A stretch of 57,545 nucleotides of DNA from an uncultured Gallionellaceae bacterium (GTDB lineage: Bacteria > Pseudomonadota > Gammaproteobacteria > Burkholderiales > Gallionellaceae), in the NCBI GenBank assembly GCA_903847155.1, contig CAINCU010000021.1, positions 1 through 57,545 on the forward strand, read 5' to 3'. A program made the position numbers and the translations under genes. Positions within the stretch are counted from its first letter, which is position 1; the number at the start of each line of letters is the position of its first letter. Below the pieces are notes generated by a model, which saw only the letters and a program-made list of their open reading frames with translations, was not told the DNA's origin and searched no databases. Below are positions 33,503-41,611 of this stretch, one piece after another.

Positions 33503-33558
33503 GGGCTAGTGCAGTTTATTATTATTGTGGCGCGTATTCTATAACCAACTTACTGTAT

Positions 33559-34245
33559 TTATTGCTGAATTTCAGCGTGTCCGTCCGTTGTGGTCAGCGC
33601 TGAAATGAGTTGACCCGAAGCAACCTTGATGCGCACCGTTTGCCCTTCGGCTGCGTCATTCATTGCCTGACCTTCGCCGTTGATCAGGAAATTATTGCTA
33701 CGCACCTGCAATTTGACAGTCTGCCCCTGACGAATGACGTAGGGCGCACGCAACATATCTTGCCGTAACACCTGCCCGGCGCCAATAGCGAACTTGAGCA
33801 TCTTGCCGATGGCTTGTTGCGGTTCGATAAGTAAACCGGGTTGGTTCAGTTCGCCGCGTTGCAGGCTGAAATCGTCGGCGCTCAGCACTGTACCTTGCGC
33901 CAGCGGTTTGTTGGCGACCAGCAAGTCGAGACTGACCCGGATACTGGCCTGCACAAAAACAGACCACTCCGGTTTTGTGTTGCAACGCACGCCGATAGTG
34001 GTATTGCCCAGCAGTTGTGAGCCGTTCGGCATGAAAGCCTCCAGTGCCGGGCAGGCCGACAATCTGGTGCGGTGGTCGATGTCTTCTACTTTGATGCTGA
34101 CTTTTCCCGGTAGCGTCCTCGTCTGTTCACGGGCAAAGGACAGTGCCGTTTCGCGTATGGCAGCATGGCTTTGTGATGCGGCGCAAGCGCCTACGCTCCA
34201 AATGCAGCACAGCAATAACGCCAACGATGTGCAAGTATTTTTCAT
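33559..34245 (-). CDS. flgA: flagellar P-ring assembly chaperone FlgA
   Basis: The 228-aa product has a signal peptide (KNTCTSLALLLCCIWSVGA) and the SAF-like domain of FlgA: PLAQGTVLSADDFSLQRGEL, IGKMLKFAIGAGQVLRQDML and RQGQTVKLQVRSNNFLINGE, ending with VRIKVASGQLISA. FlgA works in the periplasm and helps FlgI form the P-ring. It is transcribed leftward, divergent from flgB across 174 bp, and lies upstream of flgM, so flgA-flgM-flgN may be read together from an early promoter as well as from the internal FliA promoter for flgMN. Confidence 0.92.
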   Translation of the reverse strand: MKNTCTSLALLLCCIWSVGACAASQSHAAIRETALSFAREQTRTLPGKVSIKVEDIDHRTRLSACPALEAFMPNGSQLLGNTTIGVRCNTKPEWSVFVQASIRVSLDLLVANKPLAQGTVLSADDFSLQRGELNQPGLLIEPQQAIGKMLKFAIGAGQVLRQDMLRAPYVIRQGQTVKLQVRSNNFLINGEGQAMNDAAEGQTVRIKVASGQLISALTTTDGHAEIQQ

Positions 34246-34285
34246 GCTGGCATTGTCTGCCTGCCTTTAATTTTCTATGGTTGGA

Positions 34286-34301
34286 AATAACACGGGTTAT
34301 T
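34286..34301. promoter_or_regulatory. inverted repeat in the flgA/flgB divergent region
   Basis: AATAAC-ACGG-GTTATT is a perfect 6-bp inverted repeat with a 4-bp centre, placed between the two divergent starts. It could be a site for a flagellar regulator (FlhDC or FleQ type), but the match to any known site is not established. No clear sigma-70 or sigma-54 promoter was found in the region. Confidence 0.3.
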
Positions 34302-34419
34302 GCCTTTATTCCGAGGATGGGGTGGCACTCCGTCCATTTAGTATGCAATCCATCAAAGGAGTCGAATTTGTTGCGGGTTGGTCGATGCGGCAACCGAATC
34401 GAACTGGCAGGAGGACAAG

Positions 34420-34824
34420 ATGAGCAGCAGGATAGACGAGATGTTTCAATTTCACCAAGCGGCGCTGAATTTGCGTGCAGCCCGGCAAGAGCTGATTGCA
34501 TCGAATATCGCCAATGCGGATACGCCGAACTACAAGGCGAAGGACATTGATTTCACCAGCGCATTGCAAGGTGCACTGCAAGGAACCTCTGATCCGTTGC
34601 CATTGACAGTTTCTTCTGCTCAGCACATGAATGGTAATGCCGGGGAAACGGTGTTGGGGGCAAAGATTCAGTACCGTGTGCCATTGCAACCCAGTGCGGA
34701 CGGCAACACTGTGGATATGGATGTGGAGCGCGCGCAGTTCGCCGACAACTCATTGCGTTATGAGGCGAGTGTGCGATTTGTAAGCGATAAAGTGAAAGAC
34801 GTATTGGCAGCGTTGCAAGGTTAG
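34420..34824 (+). CDS. flgB: flagellar proximal rod protein FlgB
   Basis: The 134-aa product matches FlgB in size and ends. The N-terminal rod signature is [20 protein letters not shown] followed by [15 protein letters not shown]. The C-terminus [20 protein letters not shown] is the matching helix that pairs with it in the assembled rod. It is exported through the type III gate and joins the MS ring to the rod. ATG 34420 has a strong GGAGGACAAG site. It opens a ten-gene rightward set, flgB to flgJ, with gaps of 25 bp or less, followed by flgKL from their own promoter. Confidence 0.95.
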   Translation: MSSRIDEMFQFHQAALNLRAARQELIASNIANADTPNYKAKDIDFTSALQGALQGTSDPLPLTVSSAQHMNGNAGETVLGAKIQYRVPLQPSADGNTVDMDVERAQFADNSLRYEASVRFVSDKVKDVLAALQG

Positions 34825-34835
34825 GAGGGGTCATC

Positions 34836-35240
34836 ATGTCGTTATTCAATATTTTCAACATCGCTGGTTCCGCCATGACGGCGCAGTCGCAGCGGCTTAA
34901 CGTGGTGGCGAGCAATCTTGCCAATGCCGACAGTGCAACTGGACCGGATGGCAAACCGTATCACGCAAAACAAGTGGTGTTCAGCACCATGCCCGTCGCC
35001 GGACAACCGGGTGAGGGCGTGAAAGTGTCGGCAGTGGTGGAAGATACCTCGCCGATGCGTATGGTGTATGACCCCAAACATCCGATGGCGAATGAGCAAG
35101 GCTATGTGACCATGCCCAACGTCAATCCGGTGGACGAGATGGTGAACATGATTTCCGCCTCCCGTTCGTATCAAAACAACGTGGATGTGATGAATACCTC
35201 CAAGACCTTGCTGCTTAAGACGCTCACTATCGGACAATAA
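34836..35240 (+). CDS. flgC: flagellar proximal rod protein FlgC
   Basis: The 134-aa protein has the rod signature [20 protein letters not shown] near the N-terminus and the conserved C-terminus [20 protein letters not shown]. It stacks on FlgB in the proximal rod. Ribosome site TTAGGAGGGG lies before ATG 34836, overlapping the flgB stop region (11 bp gap). The middle contains the FlgC-typical [20 protein letters not shown]. Confidence 0.96.
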   Translation: MSLFNIFNIAGSAMTAQSQRLNVVASNLANADSATGPDGKPYHAKQVVFSTMPVAGQPGEGVKVSAVVEDTSPMRMVYDPKHPMANEQGYVTMPNVNPVDEMVNMISASRSYQNNVDVMNTSKTLLLKTLTIGQ

Positions 35241-35252
35241 AGGAGAAACAAC

Positions 35253-35909
35253 ATGGTTACCTCGGTACAAGGCAGCACGCCAACTTCAACTGCGCAGCCA
35301 ACGACTGCAGCATCGCAGTTGAGCGCCACGCAGGATCGTTTCCTGAAATTATTGGTTACCCAGATGCAGAATCAGGATCCGCTCAATCCGATGGACAACG
35401 CGGCAGTCACTTCGCAGATGGCGCAACTTTCCACGGTGAGCGGCATCGATAATTTGAATTCCACGGTACAGGCGCTAAGTTCCAGCATGTTGGCCTCGCA
35501 ATCATTGCAAGCCGTATCCATGATAGGCCATGCGGCGTTAGTGCCAGGTAATCAGATAGCTCTGTCGAATGGACAAGCCAATGCCGCAGTTGAGCTGACG
35601 CAGCCGGTGGATAAATTGACGGTGTCAATAAGCGATGCGAACGGCAACGTAGTGCGCACCTTGCAAATGGGTTCGCAGAATAGTGGACAAATCGGTGTGA
35701 CATGGGACGGTACTACCGACACTGGCTCAACAGCTCCAAACGGCAGCTACAGCTTCAGTGCAGTTTCACAACTGGCCGGCACAAACAGTGCTGCCACGAC
35801 GCTGTCTTATGGCATGGTGAACAGCGTGGCGCAATCGCAAAGCGGCGTCACGGTCAACATCGGGCAAATGGGCGATTTCAGCCTGAGTTCAATCAGACAA
35901 ATTTTGTAA
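35253..35909 (+). CDS. flgD: flagellar hook-capping protein FlgD
   Basis: The 218-aa product has the N-terminal FlgD motif QDRFLKLLVTQMQNQDPLNP followed by MDNAAVTSQMAQLSTV. A C-terminal FLG-type immunoglobulin-like domain follows, about residues 105-195 (VSISDANGNVVRTL, GVTWDGTTDTG, APNGSYSF). It forms the scaffold at the hook tip that guides FlgE assembly and is then lost. ATG 35253 is 12 bp after flgC with an AAAGGAG site. Confidence 0.95.
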   Translation: MVTSVQGSTPTSTAQPTTAASQLSATQDRFLKLLVTQMQNQDPLNPMDNAAVTSQMAQLSTVSGIDNLNSTVQALSSSMLASQSLQAVSMIGHAALVPGNQIALSNGQANAAVELTQPVDKLTVSISDANGNVVRTLQMGSQNSGQIGVTWDGTTDTGSTAPNGSYSFSAVSQLAGTNSAATTLSYGMVNSVAQSQSGVTVNIGQMGDFSLSSIRQIL

Positions 35910-35922
35910 CAAGGAGAATGTC

Positions 35923-37365
35923 ATGAGTTTCCAACAAGGTCTTTCAGGTCTGAATGCCGCAGCCAAAAATCTGGATGTGATCGGCAACAACGTGGCCAAT
36001 GCCAATACGGTCGGTTTCAAACAATCGCAGGCGCAGTTCGCCGATGTCTATGCCAATTCGCTGGCCGGTGCAGGCGGAAATCAGGTTGGGATCGGCGTCA
36101 GGGTGGCGACTGTGGCGCAACAATTTACCCAGGGTAACATTTCCACCACCAGTAATTCGCTGGACATGGCGGTGAGTGGCAGCGGTTTATTCCGATTGGA
36201 CAGCAATGGCGCTACCGTGTATTCGCGCAACGGGCAGTTTCAGATGGACAAGAACGGCTACATCGTTACTAGTCAGGGTGACAGGCTGACCGGGTTTTTG
36301 CCAAACGCAGCCGGTCAAATCGTTGCGACTACGCCAGGCGATCTGCAAATTTCCACAGCTGATCTGTTGCCCAAGCAAACTTCCACTATCTCTGCAGGAC
36401 TCAATCTGGATTCGCGTTCGGCCATTATTCCTGGCACGACTGTTTTCGATCCGAACGATTCAACGACCTACACTAACTCAACTCCGACGACGGTGTATGA
36501 CAGCTTGGGAGGCAGTCACGCTGCGTTGATGTATTTTTCCAAGACAGCAGCGAATACTTGGGATGTTCATCTGACGGTGGATGGCAATATGGTTCCTGCG
36601 GCAGGGACGGCGTTGACGACGATGACGTTCAACACCAACGGTACGTTGGCAACGCCTGTTAGCCCGGTGCCATCGGCTTTGTTCAGTCCGACATCTGCGG
36701 CGGCTTCTCTCACCAATTCATCGCTGGACGCTACGGGAATGATTGCTACTGTGACCAGCACCAACGGACTGGCGGTGGGGGCGACGGTAAGCGGTGGCGG
36801 CTTTCCTGCAGGCACCACCATTACTGCGATCACAGGAGCTAATACATTCACTACCTCGGTGGCAGGTACTTTAAACGCGGCAGGTGTGACCTTGTCGGTG
36901 ACCAATCCGGCCAGTGCCGCAGCGCAAACGCTGAGCTTCGACTTCAGTGCCACTTCGCAGTTCGGCGGTATTTTCGGTATCAACTCGCTGAGTCAGGACG
37001 GCTTCACATCAGGACGCATGACGGGATTCAGCACGGGATCCGACGGCATCATATCCGGGCGTTATTCCAACGGACAGACAAAAACACTGGGGCAGGTGGT
37101 ATTGGCGAATTTCACTAATCCGCAAGGTTTGCAACCCTTGGGTGGTAACAACTGGGCGGAGACTTCCGCTTCCGGTGCGCCGCTAACTGGCGTGCCAGGT
37201 TCGGCCAGTCTGGGTGTATTGCAAACTTCGGCGCTGGAAGATTCCAACGTGGATTTGACCGCCGAACTGGTGAATATGATCACCGCACAGCGCGTGTATC
37301 AGGCCAATGCGCAGACGATCAAGACTGAAGACCAGATCATGCAAACCATCGTGAATCTGCGCTGA
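35923..37365 (+). CDS. flgE: flagellar hook protein FlgE with an enlarged central region
   Basis: The 480-aa product forms the hook. The N-terminus SFQQGLSGLNAAAKNLDVIG then NNVANANTVGFKQSQ and the C-terminus ALEDSNVDLTAELVNMITAQ then RVYQANAQTIKTEDQIMQTI are standard. The variable D2 region is longer than in short hook proteins (about 400 aa). Between LATPVSP and AQTLSFDFSATSQFG, residues about 255-330 add a block with NGLAVGATVSGGGFPAGTTI and TAITGANTFTTSV. That pattern recurs in surface and phage tail proteins. The block would lie on the outside of the hook. It is encoded in frame without disruption. Confidence 0.96.
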   Translation: MSFQQGLSGLNAAAKNLDVIGNNVANANTVGFKQSQAQFADVYANSLAGAGGNQVGIGVRVATVAQQFTQGNISTTSNSLDMAVSGSGLFRLDSNGATVYSRNGQFQMDKNGYIVTSQGDRLTGFLPNAAGQIVATTPGDLQISTADLLPKQTSTISAGLNLDSRSAIIPGTTVFDPNDSTTYTNSTPTTVYDSLGGSHAALMYFSKTAANTWDVHLTVDGNMVPAAGTALTTMTFNTNGTLATPVSPVPSALFSPTSAAASLTNSSLDATGMIATVTSTNGLAVGATVSGGGFPAGTTITAITGANTFTTSVAGTLNAAGVTLSVTNPASAAAQTLSFDFSATSQFGGIFGINSLSQDGFTSGRMTGFSTGSDGIISGRYSNGQTKTLGQVVLANFTNPQGLQPLGGNNWAETSASGAPLTGVPGSASLGVLQTSALEDSNVDLTAELVNMITAQRVYQANAQTIKTEDQIMQTIVNLR

Positions 37366-37390
37366 TTGAATTGAAGCTGGGGAGGATGAC

Positions 37391-38134
37391 ATGGACAGAT
37401 TGATCTACACCGCGATGACAGGCGCATCGCACACCCTGCAACAGCAGGCAACGGTGTCGCAGAATCTGGCCAACGTCAACACGCCGGGCTTTCGTTCCAG
37501 CATAGACGTATTTCGCGCCGTGCCGATCGTGGGCGAAGGATTGCCAACGCGCGCATTTGTAGTCGACTCGACAGCAGGCACGGATTTCACGCCCGGCGTC
37601 ATACAAGCCACCGGACGCTCGCTCGATGTGGCAGTCGACAGCAAAGGCTGGATTGCCGTGCAGGATGCCGATGGTAATGAGGCTTATACCCGCAACGGCA
37701 GCTTGCAAGTATTGCCCAACGGCATCCTGCAAACCCGAAGCGGGATGAATGTGATGGGCGATGGCGGTCTGATCACCATCCCGCCGGACACGGAAATCAC
37801 CATCGCCAAGGACGGCACCATCTCGACCGTGCCCAGCGGTACACAAGCATCGCAAGTAGTGGTGGTCGGGCGCATCAAGCTGACCAATCCGCCGGAAAAT
37901 ACGTTGGTGCGCGGTGAAGATGCCTTGTTTCATACCAAAGACGGCAACCCCGCCGATGCCGATGCAAGCGTGACGGTGGCGTCTGGCAGTCTGGAAGGCA
38001 GCAACACGAACATGGTGGAGTCGATGGTCAGCATGATTACATTGGCGCGCCAATTCGATTTGCAGATGAAGATGTTGCAAACGGCGGACGATAACGCCAA
38101 ACAAGCCAGCAGCGTGCTTAGCATCAGCGGCTAA
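37391..38134 (+). CDS. flgF: flagellar proximal rod protein FlgF
   Basis: The 247-aa protein has the rod N-terminus DRLIYTAMTGASHTLQQQAT followed by VSQNLANVNTPGFRSS, and the C-terminus LEGSNTNMVESMVSMITLAR then QFDLQMKMLQTADDNAKQA. Middle motifs include LDVAVDSKGWIAVQDADG and YTRNGSLQVLPNG. It is shorter than FlgG and carries the FlgF-type VRGEDALF region. The ribosome site GGGGAGGATGAC lies 4-5 bp before ATG 37391. Confidence 0.95.
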   Translation: MDRLIYTAMTGASHTLQQQATVSQNLANVNTPGFRSSIDVFRAVPIVGEGLPTRAFVVDSTAGTDFTPGVIQATGRSLDVAVDSKGWIAVQDADGNEAYTRNGSLQVLPNGILQTRSGMNVMGDGGLITIPPDTEITIAKDGTISTVPSGTQASQVVVVGRIKLTNPPENTLVRGEDALFHTKDGNPADADASVTVASGSLEGSNTNMVESMVSMITLARQFDLQMKMLQTADDNAKQASSVLSISG

Positions 38135-38152
38135 CTATAAAGGATACTCATC

Positions 38153-38935
38153 ATGATTCGTTCCCTGTGGATTGCCAAAACCGGTCTGGAAGCGCAACAG
38201 ACGCAGATGGATGTGATATCCAACAATCTGGCCAATGTCAGCACCAACGGTTTCAAACGTTCGCGCGCGGTGTTCGAAGATCTGCTTTATCAGAACTTGC
38301 GCCAGCCCGGCGCGCAATCGTCGCAACAGACGCAGATACCCTCCGGCTTGCAGATCGGTACCGGCGTGCGTCCTATCGCGACTGAACGCATTCATACTCA
38401 AGGCAATCTGCAACAGACCAGCAACCCACTGGATGTGGCGGTTCAGGGAGCGGGATTTTTTCAAGTGTTGCTGCCTGACGGTACGACGGGTTATACCCGT
38501 GACGGTTCTTTCCAGACTGACAGTCAGGGGCAGATCGTTACTTCCAATGGTTTTGTGGTGCAACCCGCGCTCACCATTCCGGCCAATGCCACCAGCGTCA
38601 CTATCGGTCAGGATGGTGTGGTCAGTATCACGCAAGCTGGAGTGGCAGCGCCAATACAAGTAGGCCAGATTCAATTGGCGACTTTCATCAATGCCTCCGG
38701 CTTGGAAAGCATGGGACAGAATATGTATCAGGAGACAGCTTCCTCCGGCACACCCAGTACTAACGTACCGGGCACCAACGGTACCGGAACCATGAGTCAG
38801 GGTTATGTCGAAACCTCCAATGTGAACGTGGTGGAAGAGTTGGTGAATATGATCCAGACCCAGCGTGCATATGAGATCAATTCCAAGGCAATCACCGTTT
38901 CGGATCAGATGTTGCAGAAATTGACACAAATGTAA
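38153..38935 (+). CDS. flgG: flagellar distal rod protein FlgG
   Basis: The 260-aa length is exactly that of most FlgG proteins. The N-terminus [20 protein letters not shown] then [20 protein letters not shown], the [13 protein letters not shown] block, [20 protein letters not shown], and the C-terminus [20 protein letters not shown] then [10 protein letters not shown] all match. It builds the distal rod that passes through the P and L rings. Its TAA is followed at once by the flgH leader. Confidence 0.97.
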   Translation: MIRSLWIAKTGLEAQQTQMDVISNNLANVSTNGFKRSRAVFEDLLYQNLRQPGAQSSQQTQIPSGLQIGTGVRPIATERIHTQGNLQQTSNPLDVAVQGAGFFQVLLPDGTTGYTRDGSFQTDSQGQIVTSNGFVVQPALTIPANATSVTIGQDGVVSITQAGVAAPIQVGQIQLATFINASGLESMGQNMYQETASSGTPSTNVPGTNGTGTMSQGYVETSNVNVVEELVNMIQTQRAYEINSKAITVSDQMLQKLTQM

Positions 38936-38947
38936 GTGAGGAAAATC

Positions 38948-39592
38948 ATGTGTAGAGTCAATAACTTGTTTGGCAGTGCAGCGATGATGGCGTCGTTGGC
39001 TGCCTGCGTACCGACCACGCACATTGTCGATCCATTGTCTGCGCGCCCCGCGCCCCAGCCTGTATATGTTGCATCGGCAAATGGCGCGATATATAAGGCG
39101 GGAGTAAATGATCATCCGATGTTCGAGGACAGGCGTGCACGCCATATCGGCGATGTACTGACCATCACCATTTCTGAAACCACGACAGCCGAAGGAAAGT
39201 CCGGTACTTCTTCTGCCAACACCGGCAGCCTGAATGTCACCACTCCGGCGATCAAGGGCGGATTGTCCGGCAGCAATAGTGTGAAATCTTCCAATGCGAC
39301 GGATGCAACCGGCACCAATACTTTCACTGGCACGCTGACGGCGACCGTGATCGAAGTGTTACCTAACGGAAATTTGCGCGTGGCGGGCGAGAAGCAAGTC
39401 ACGATCCGCTATTCCAACGAATATGTGCGCTTTTCCGGTGTGGTCAATCCGGTTGACATCAACGCCACCAACAGCGTGCCATCCACCAAAGTTGCTGATG
39501 TTCATCTGGAATATAAGGGCGCGACCAATCTGGACTCGGCGGACGTAACCAGCATGTTTGCGCGCATCTTCACCACGGTGCTGCCGTTCTAA
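38948..39592 (+). CDS. flgH: flagellar L-ring lipoprotein FlgH
   Basis: From ATG 38948 the protein is 214 aa, with a lipoprotein signal ending in lipobox LAAC (near residue 21). FlgH motifs follow: SANGAIYKAGVNDHPMFEDR, RARHIGDVLTITISETTTAE, VLPNGNLRVAGEKQVTI, EYVRFSGVVNPVDI and ADVHLEYKG. It forms the outer-membrane bushing for the rod. A GTG at 38936 directly after the flgG stop would add four residues, but the GTGAGG there serves better as the ribosome site for ATG 38948. Confidence 0.95.
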   Translation: MCRVNNLFGSAAMMASLAACVPTTHIVDPLSARPAPQPVYVASANGAIYKAGVNDHPMFEDRRARHIGDVLTITISETTTAEGKSGTSSANTGSLNVTTPAIKGGLSGSNSVKSSNATDATGTNTFTGTLTATVIEVLPNGNLRVAGEKQVTIRYSNEYVRFSGVVNPVDINATNSVPSTKVADVHLEYKGATNLDSADVTSMFARIFTTVLPF

Positions 39593-39603
39593 GGAGTACC
39601 CAT

Positions 39604-40710
39604 ATGAAAAATCTCATCAAATTACTTTCGATTTCGTTGCTGTTGCTGGTCTCGCTGAATGTGTCGGCAGAGCGCATCAAGGATCTGGCCAGCATTCAGG
39701 GTGTGCGCGAGAACCAGTTGCTAGGCTACGGTCTGGTGGTCGGTCTGGATGGCAGCGGCGACCAGACCACGCAAACTCCGTTCACGGTGCAGAGCACTAT
39801 CACTATGCTGGCGCAAATGGGCGTCACTTTGCCAGCAAGCACCAGCTTGCAATTGAAGAACGTGGCAGCGGTGACCGTGACGGCTTCGTTGCCGCCATTT
39901 GCCAGACCCGGACAGACTATCGACATTACCGTTTCTTCTATCGGCAATGCCAAAAGTCTGCGCGGCGGCACGCTGGTGATGACACCGCTGAAAGGCGCGG
40001 ATGGTCAAGTGTATGCGATGGCGCAAGGAAATATGCTGGTAAGTGGAGCGGGCGCATCGGCGGGCGGCTCCAAAACGCAAGTCAACCATCTCAGCGTCGG
40101 GCGCATTCCCGGCGGTGCGACGGTGGAGCGCTCGGTGCCTACCTCACTGGGCGAAGGCGGATATATTTATCTGCAATTGAACACACCAGATTTCACAACA
40201 GCCACCCGTCTGGCGGATGCCATTGACCATGATATTTCGCCGGATACCGTGGTTGCCAGCGCTTTGGACGCGGGAACCATACAAGTCAAAGCGCCGACAG
40301 GTAATGCGCGTGTGGTGTTCATTTCACGTATCGAGAACCTGTTGGTGGATGCGGCGGCAGGCAGTGCGAAAGTCATCGTCAATGCGCGCACCGGGTCGGT
40401 GGTGATGAATCAGAATGTTTCAATTGACGATTGCGCCGTGGCGCACGGCAGCCTTACGGTGGTCATCAGCGCGGACAATGCGGTAAGCCAGCCCGCACCT
40501 TTATCGCAAGGTGAAACGGCCACGGTGACCAACGCAAATATCGAGATCAAGGCTGCACCCGGTAATCTCCTGCAGTTGAAACACGGCGTGGAACTCAGTG
40601 ATGTCGTCAAGGCACTCAACTCGATCGGCGCAACACCGCAAGATTTGCTGGCGATTTTGCAAGCGATGAAGGCGGCAGGCGCGTTGCGCGCCGAGCTTGA
40701 AGTGATCTAG
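39604..40710 (+). CDS. flgI: flagellar P-ring protein FlgI
   Basis: The 368-aa product has a signal peptide (KNLIKLLSISLLLLVSLNVSA, cleaved before ERIKDL; the first and last parts are the basic start and the VSA site). The FlgI body follows: LASIQGVRENQLLGYGLVVG, LDGSGDQTTQTPFTVQS, GTLVMTPLKGADGQVYAMAQ, VGRIPGGATVERSVP, VIVNARTGSVVMNQNV and the C-terminal GATPQDLLAILQAMKAAGAL. It forms the periplasmic ring around the rod and needs FlgA for assembly. ATG 39604 has AAGGAGTACCC before it. Confidence 0.97.
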   Translation: MKNLIKLLSISLLLLVSLNVSAERIKDLASIQGVRENQLLGYGLVVGLDGSGDQTTQTPFTVQSTITMLAQMGVTLPASTSLQLKNVAAVTVTASLPPFARPGQTIDITVSSIGNAKSLRGGTLVMTPLKGADGQVYAMAQGNMLVSGAGASAGGSKTQVNHLSVGRIPGGATVERSVPTSLGEGGYIYLQLNTPDFTTATRLADAIDHDISPDTVVASALDAGTIQVKAPTGNARVVFISRIENLLVDAAAGSAKVIVNARTGSVVMNQNVSIDDCAVAHGSLTVVISADNAVSQPAPLSQGETATVTNANIEIKAAPGNLLQLKHGVELSDVVKALNSIGATPQDLLAILQAMKAAGALRAELEVI

Positions 40711-40719
40711 GTTGCTATC

Positions 40720-41547
40720 ATGGCGCTCAACCAAATTGATGTCGGTAGTCTCGCAGTTGATGCGCAGAGTCTCGACAAACTGCGCAATCAAGCCAAACAG
40801 TCGCCGCAGGATGCGCTGAAAGCGGCGGCGCAGCAGTTCGAAACGGTGTTTATCAACATGATGATGAAGAGCATGCGCGATGCGACACCGCAGGATGGCA
40901 TGTTCGATAATGAGCAAACCAAGATGTTCACCGGCATGCTCGATCAGCAGTTGGCACAGGATATGTCCAAGCGCGGCATGGGTTTGGCAGACATTATGGT
41001 GCGTCAACTCAGCCGTTCGCTTCCCGTGGCAACAACATCGCCAACGATAACGTCAAATTCTAATGCTATTCCTTCTGCGTACAAGGTAGATATGCAACAA
41101 ACCTTTGTGGATAAATTGAAAGCGCCTGCCGAGCAGGCCAGTCGCAACACCGGCATTCCGGCGCATCTGATTCTCGGACAAGCGGCTTTGGAAAGCGGTT
41201 GGGGCAAACGCGAAATCAAGATGGCGGACGGCAGTACCAGCTATAACCTGTTCGGCATCAAGGCGGGCAAAGACTGGAACGGTAAAGTGGCGGAAGTGGC
41301 CACCACCGAATACCAGAATGGCGTGGCAAGCAAGCAAGTGGCGCGCTTTCGCGCTTACGATAACTACAATCAGGCATTTCAGGATTACGCCAAATTATTG
41401 AGCGATAACCCGCGTTATGCCAATACCCTCGGACAGGGTGATGGTAAAGCGTTTGCACAGGCTTTGCAGCAATCCGGGTATGCCACAGACCCGCATTATG
41501 CGGACAAACTGGTGAATGTGATTGGCAGCATCAGCGCGCGAGCCTAA
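40720..41547 (+). CDS. flgJ: flagellar rod-capping protein/muramidase FlgJ
   Basis: The 275-aa protein is a two-domain FlgJ. The N-terminal rod-binding part contains AAQQFETVFINMMMKSMRDA and LDQQLAQDMSKRGMGLADIM. The C-terminal glucosaminidase part contains IPAHLILGQAALESGWGKRE (catalytic Glu in ALESGWG), NLFGIKAGKDWNGKV and FRAYDNYNQAFQDYAKLL. It caps the growing rod and opens the peptidoglycan for it. It starts 9 bp after flgI and ends just before the FliA promoter of flgK. Confidence 0.96.
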   Translation: MALNQIDVGSLAVDAQSLDKLRNQAKQSPQDALKAAAQQFETVFINMMMKSMRDATPQDGMFDNEQTKMFTGMLDQQLAQDMSKRGMGLADIMVRQLSRSLPVATTSPTITSNSNAIPSAYKVDMQQTFVDKLKAPAEQASRNTGIPAHLILGQAALESGWGKREIKMADGSTSYNLFGIKAGKDWNGKVAEVATTEYQNGVASKQVARFRAYDNYNQAFQDYAKLLSDNPRYANTLGQGDGKAFAQALQQSGYATDPHYADKLVNVIGSISARA

Positions 41548-41571
41548 AGTTTATTCATTCGATGCCGATAA
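41545..41571 (+). promoter_or_regulatory. sigma-28 (FliA) promoter of flgK-flgL
   Basis: TAAAGTTT (41545-41552), 11 bp, GCCGATAA (41564-41571) matches the enterobacterial FliA consensus at every position. The -35 box overlaps the flgJ stop codon. The flgK start is 40 bp downstream. Confidence 0.95.
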
Positions 41572-41611
41572 TAGTGCTACGTACAGCTGACTGTCAGCAA
41601 AAGGATTGAAT

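Noticed and set aside
34318-34340. Possible sigma-54 promoter before flgB (GGGGTGGCACTCCG)
   Set aside because: The -24-like TGGCAC is present but no GC occurs at the required 10-bp distance for a -12 element.
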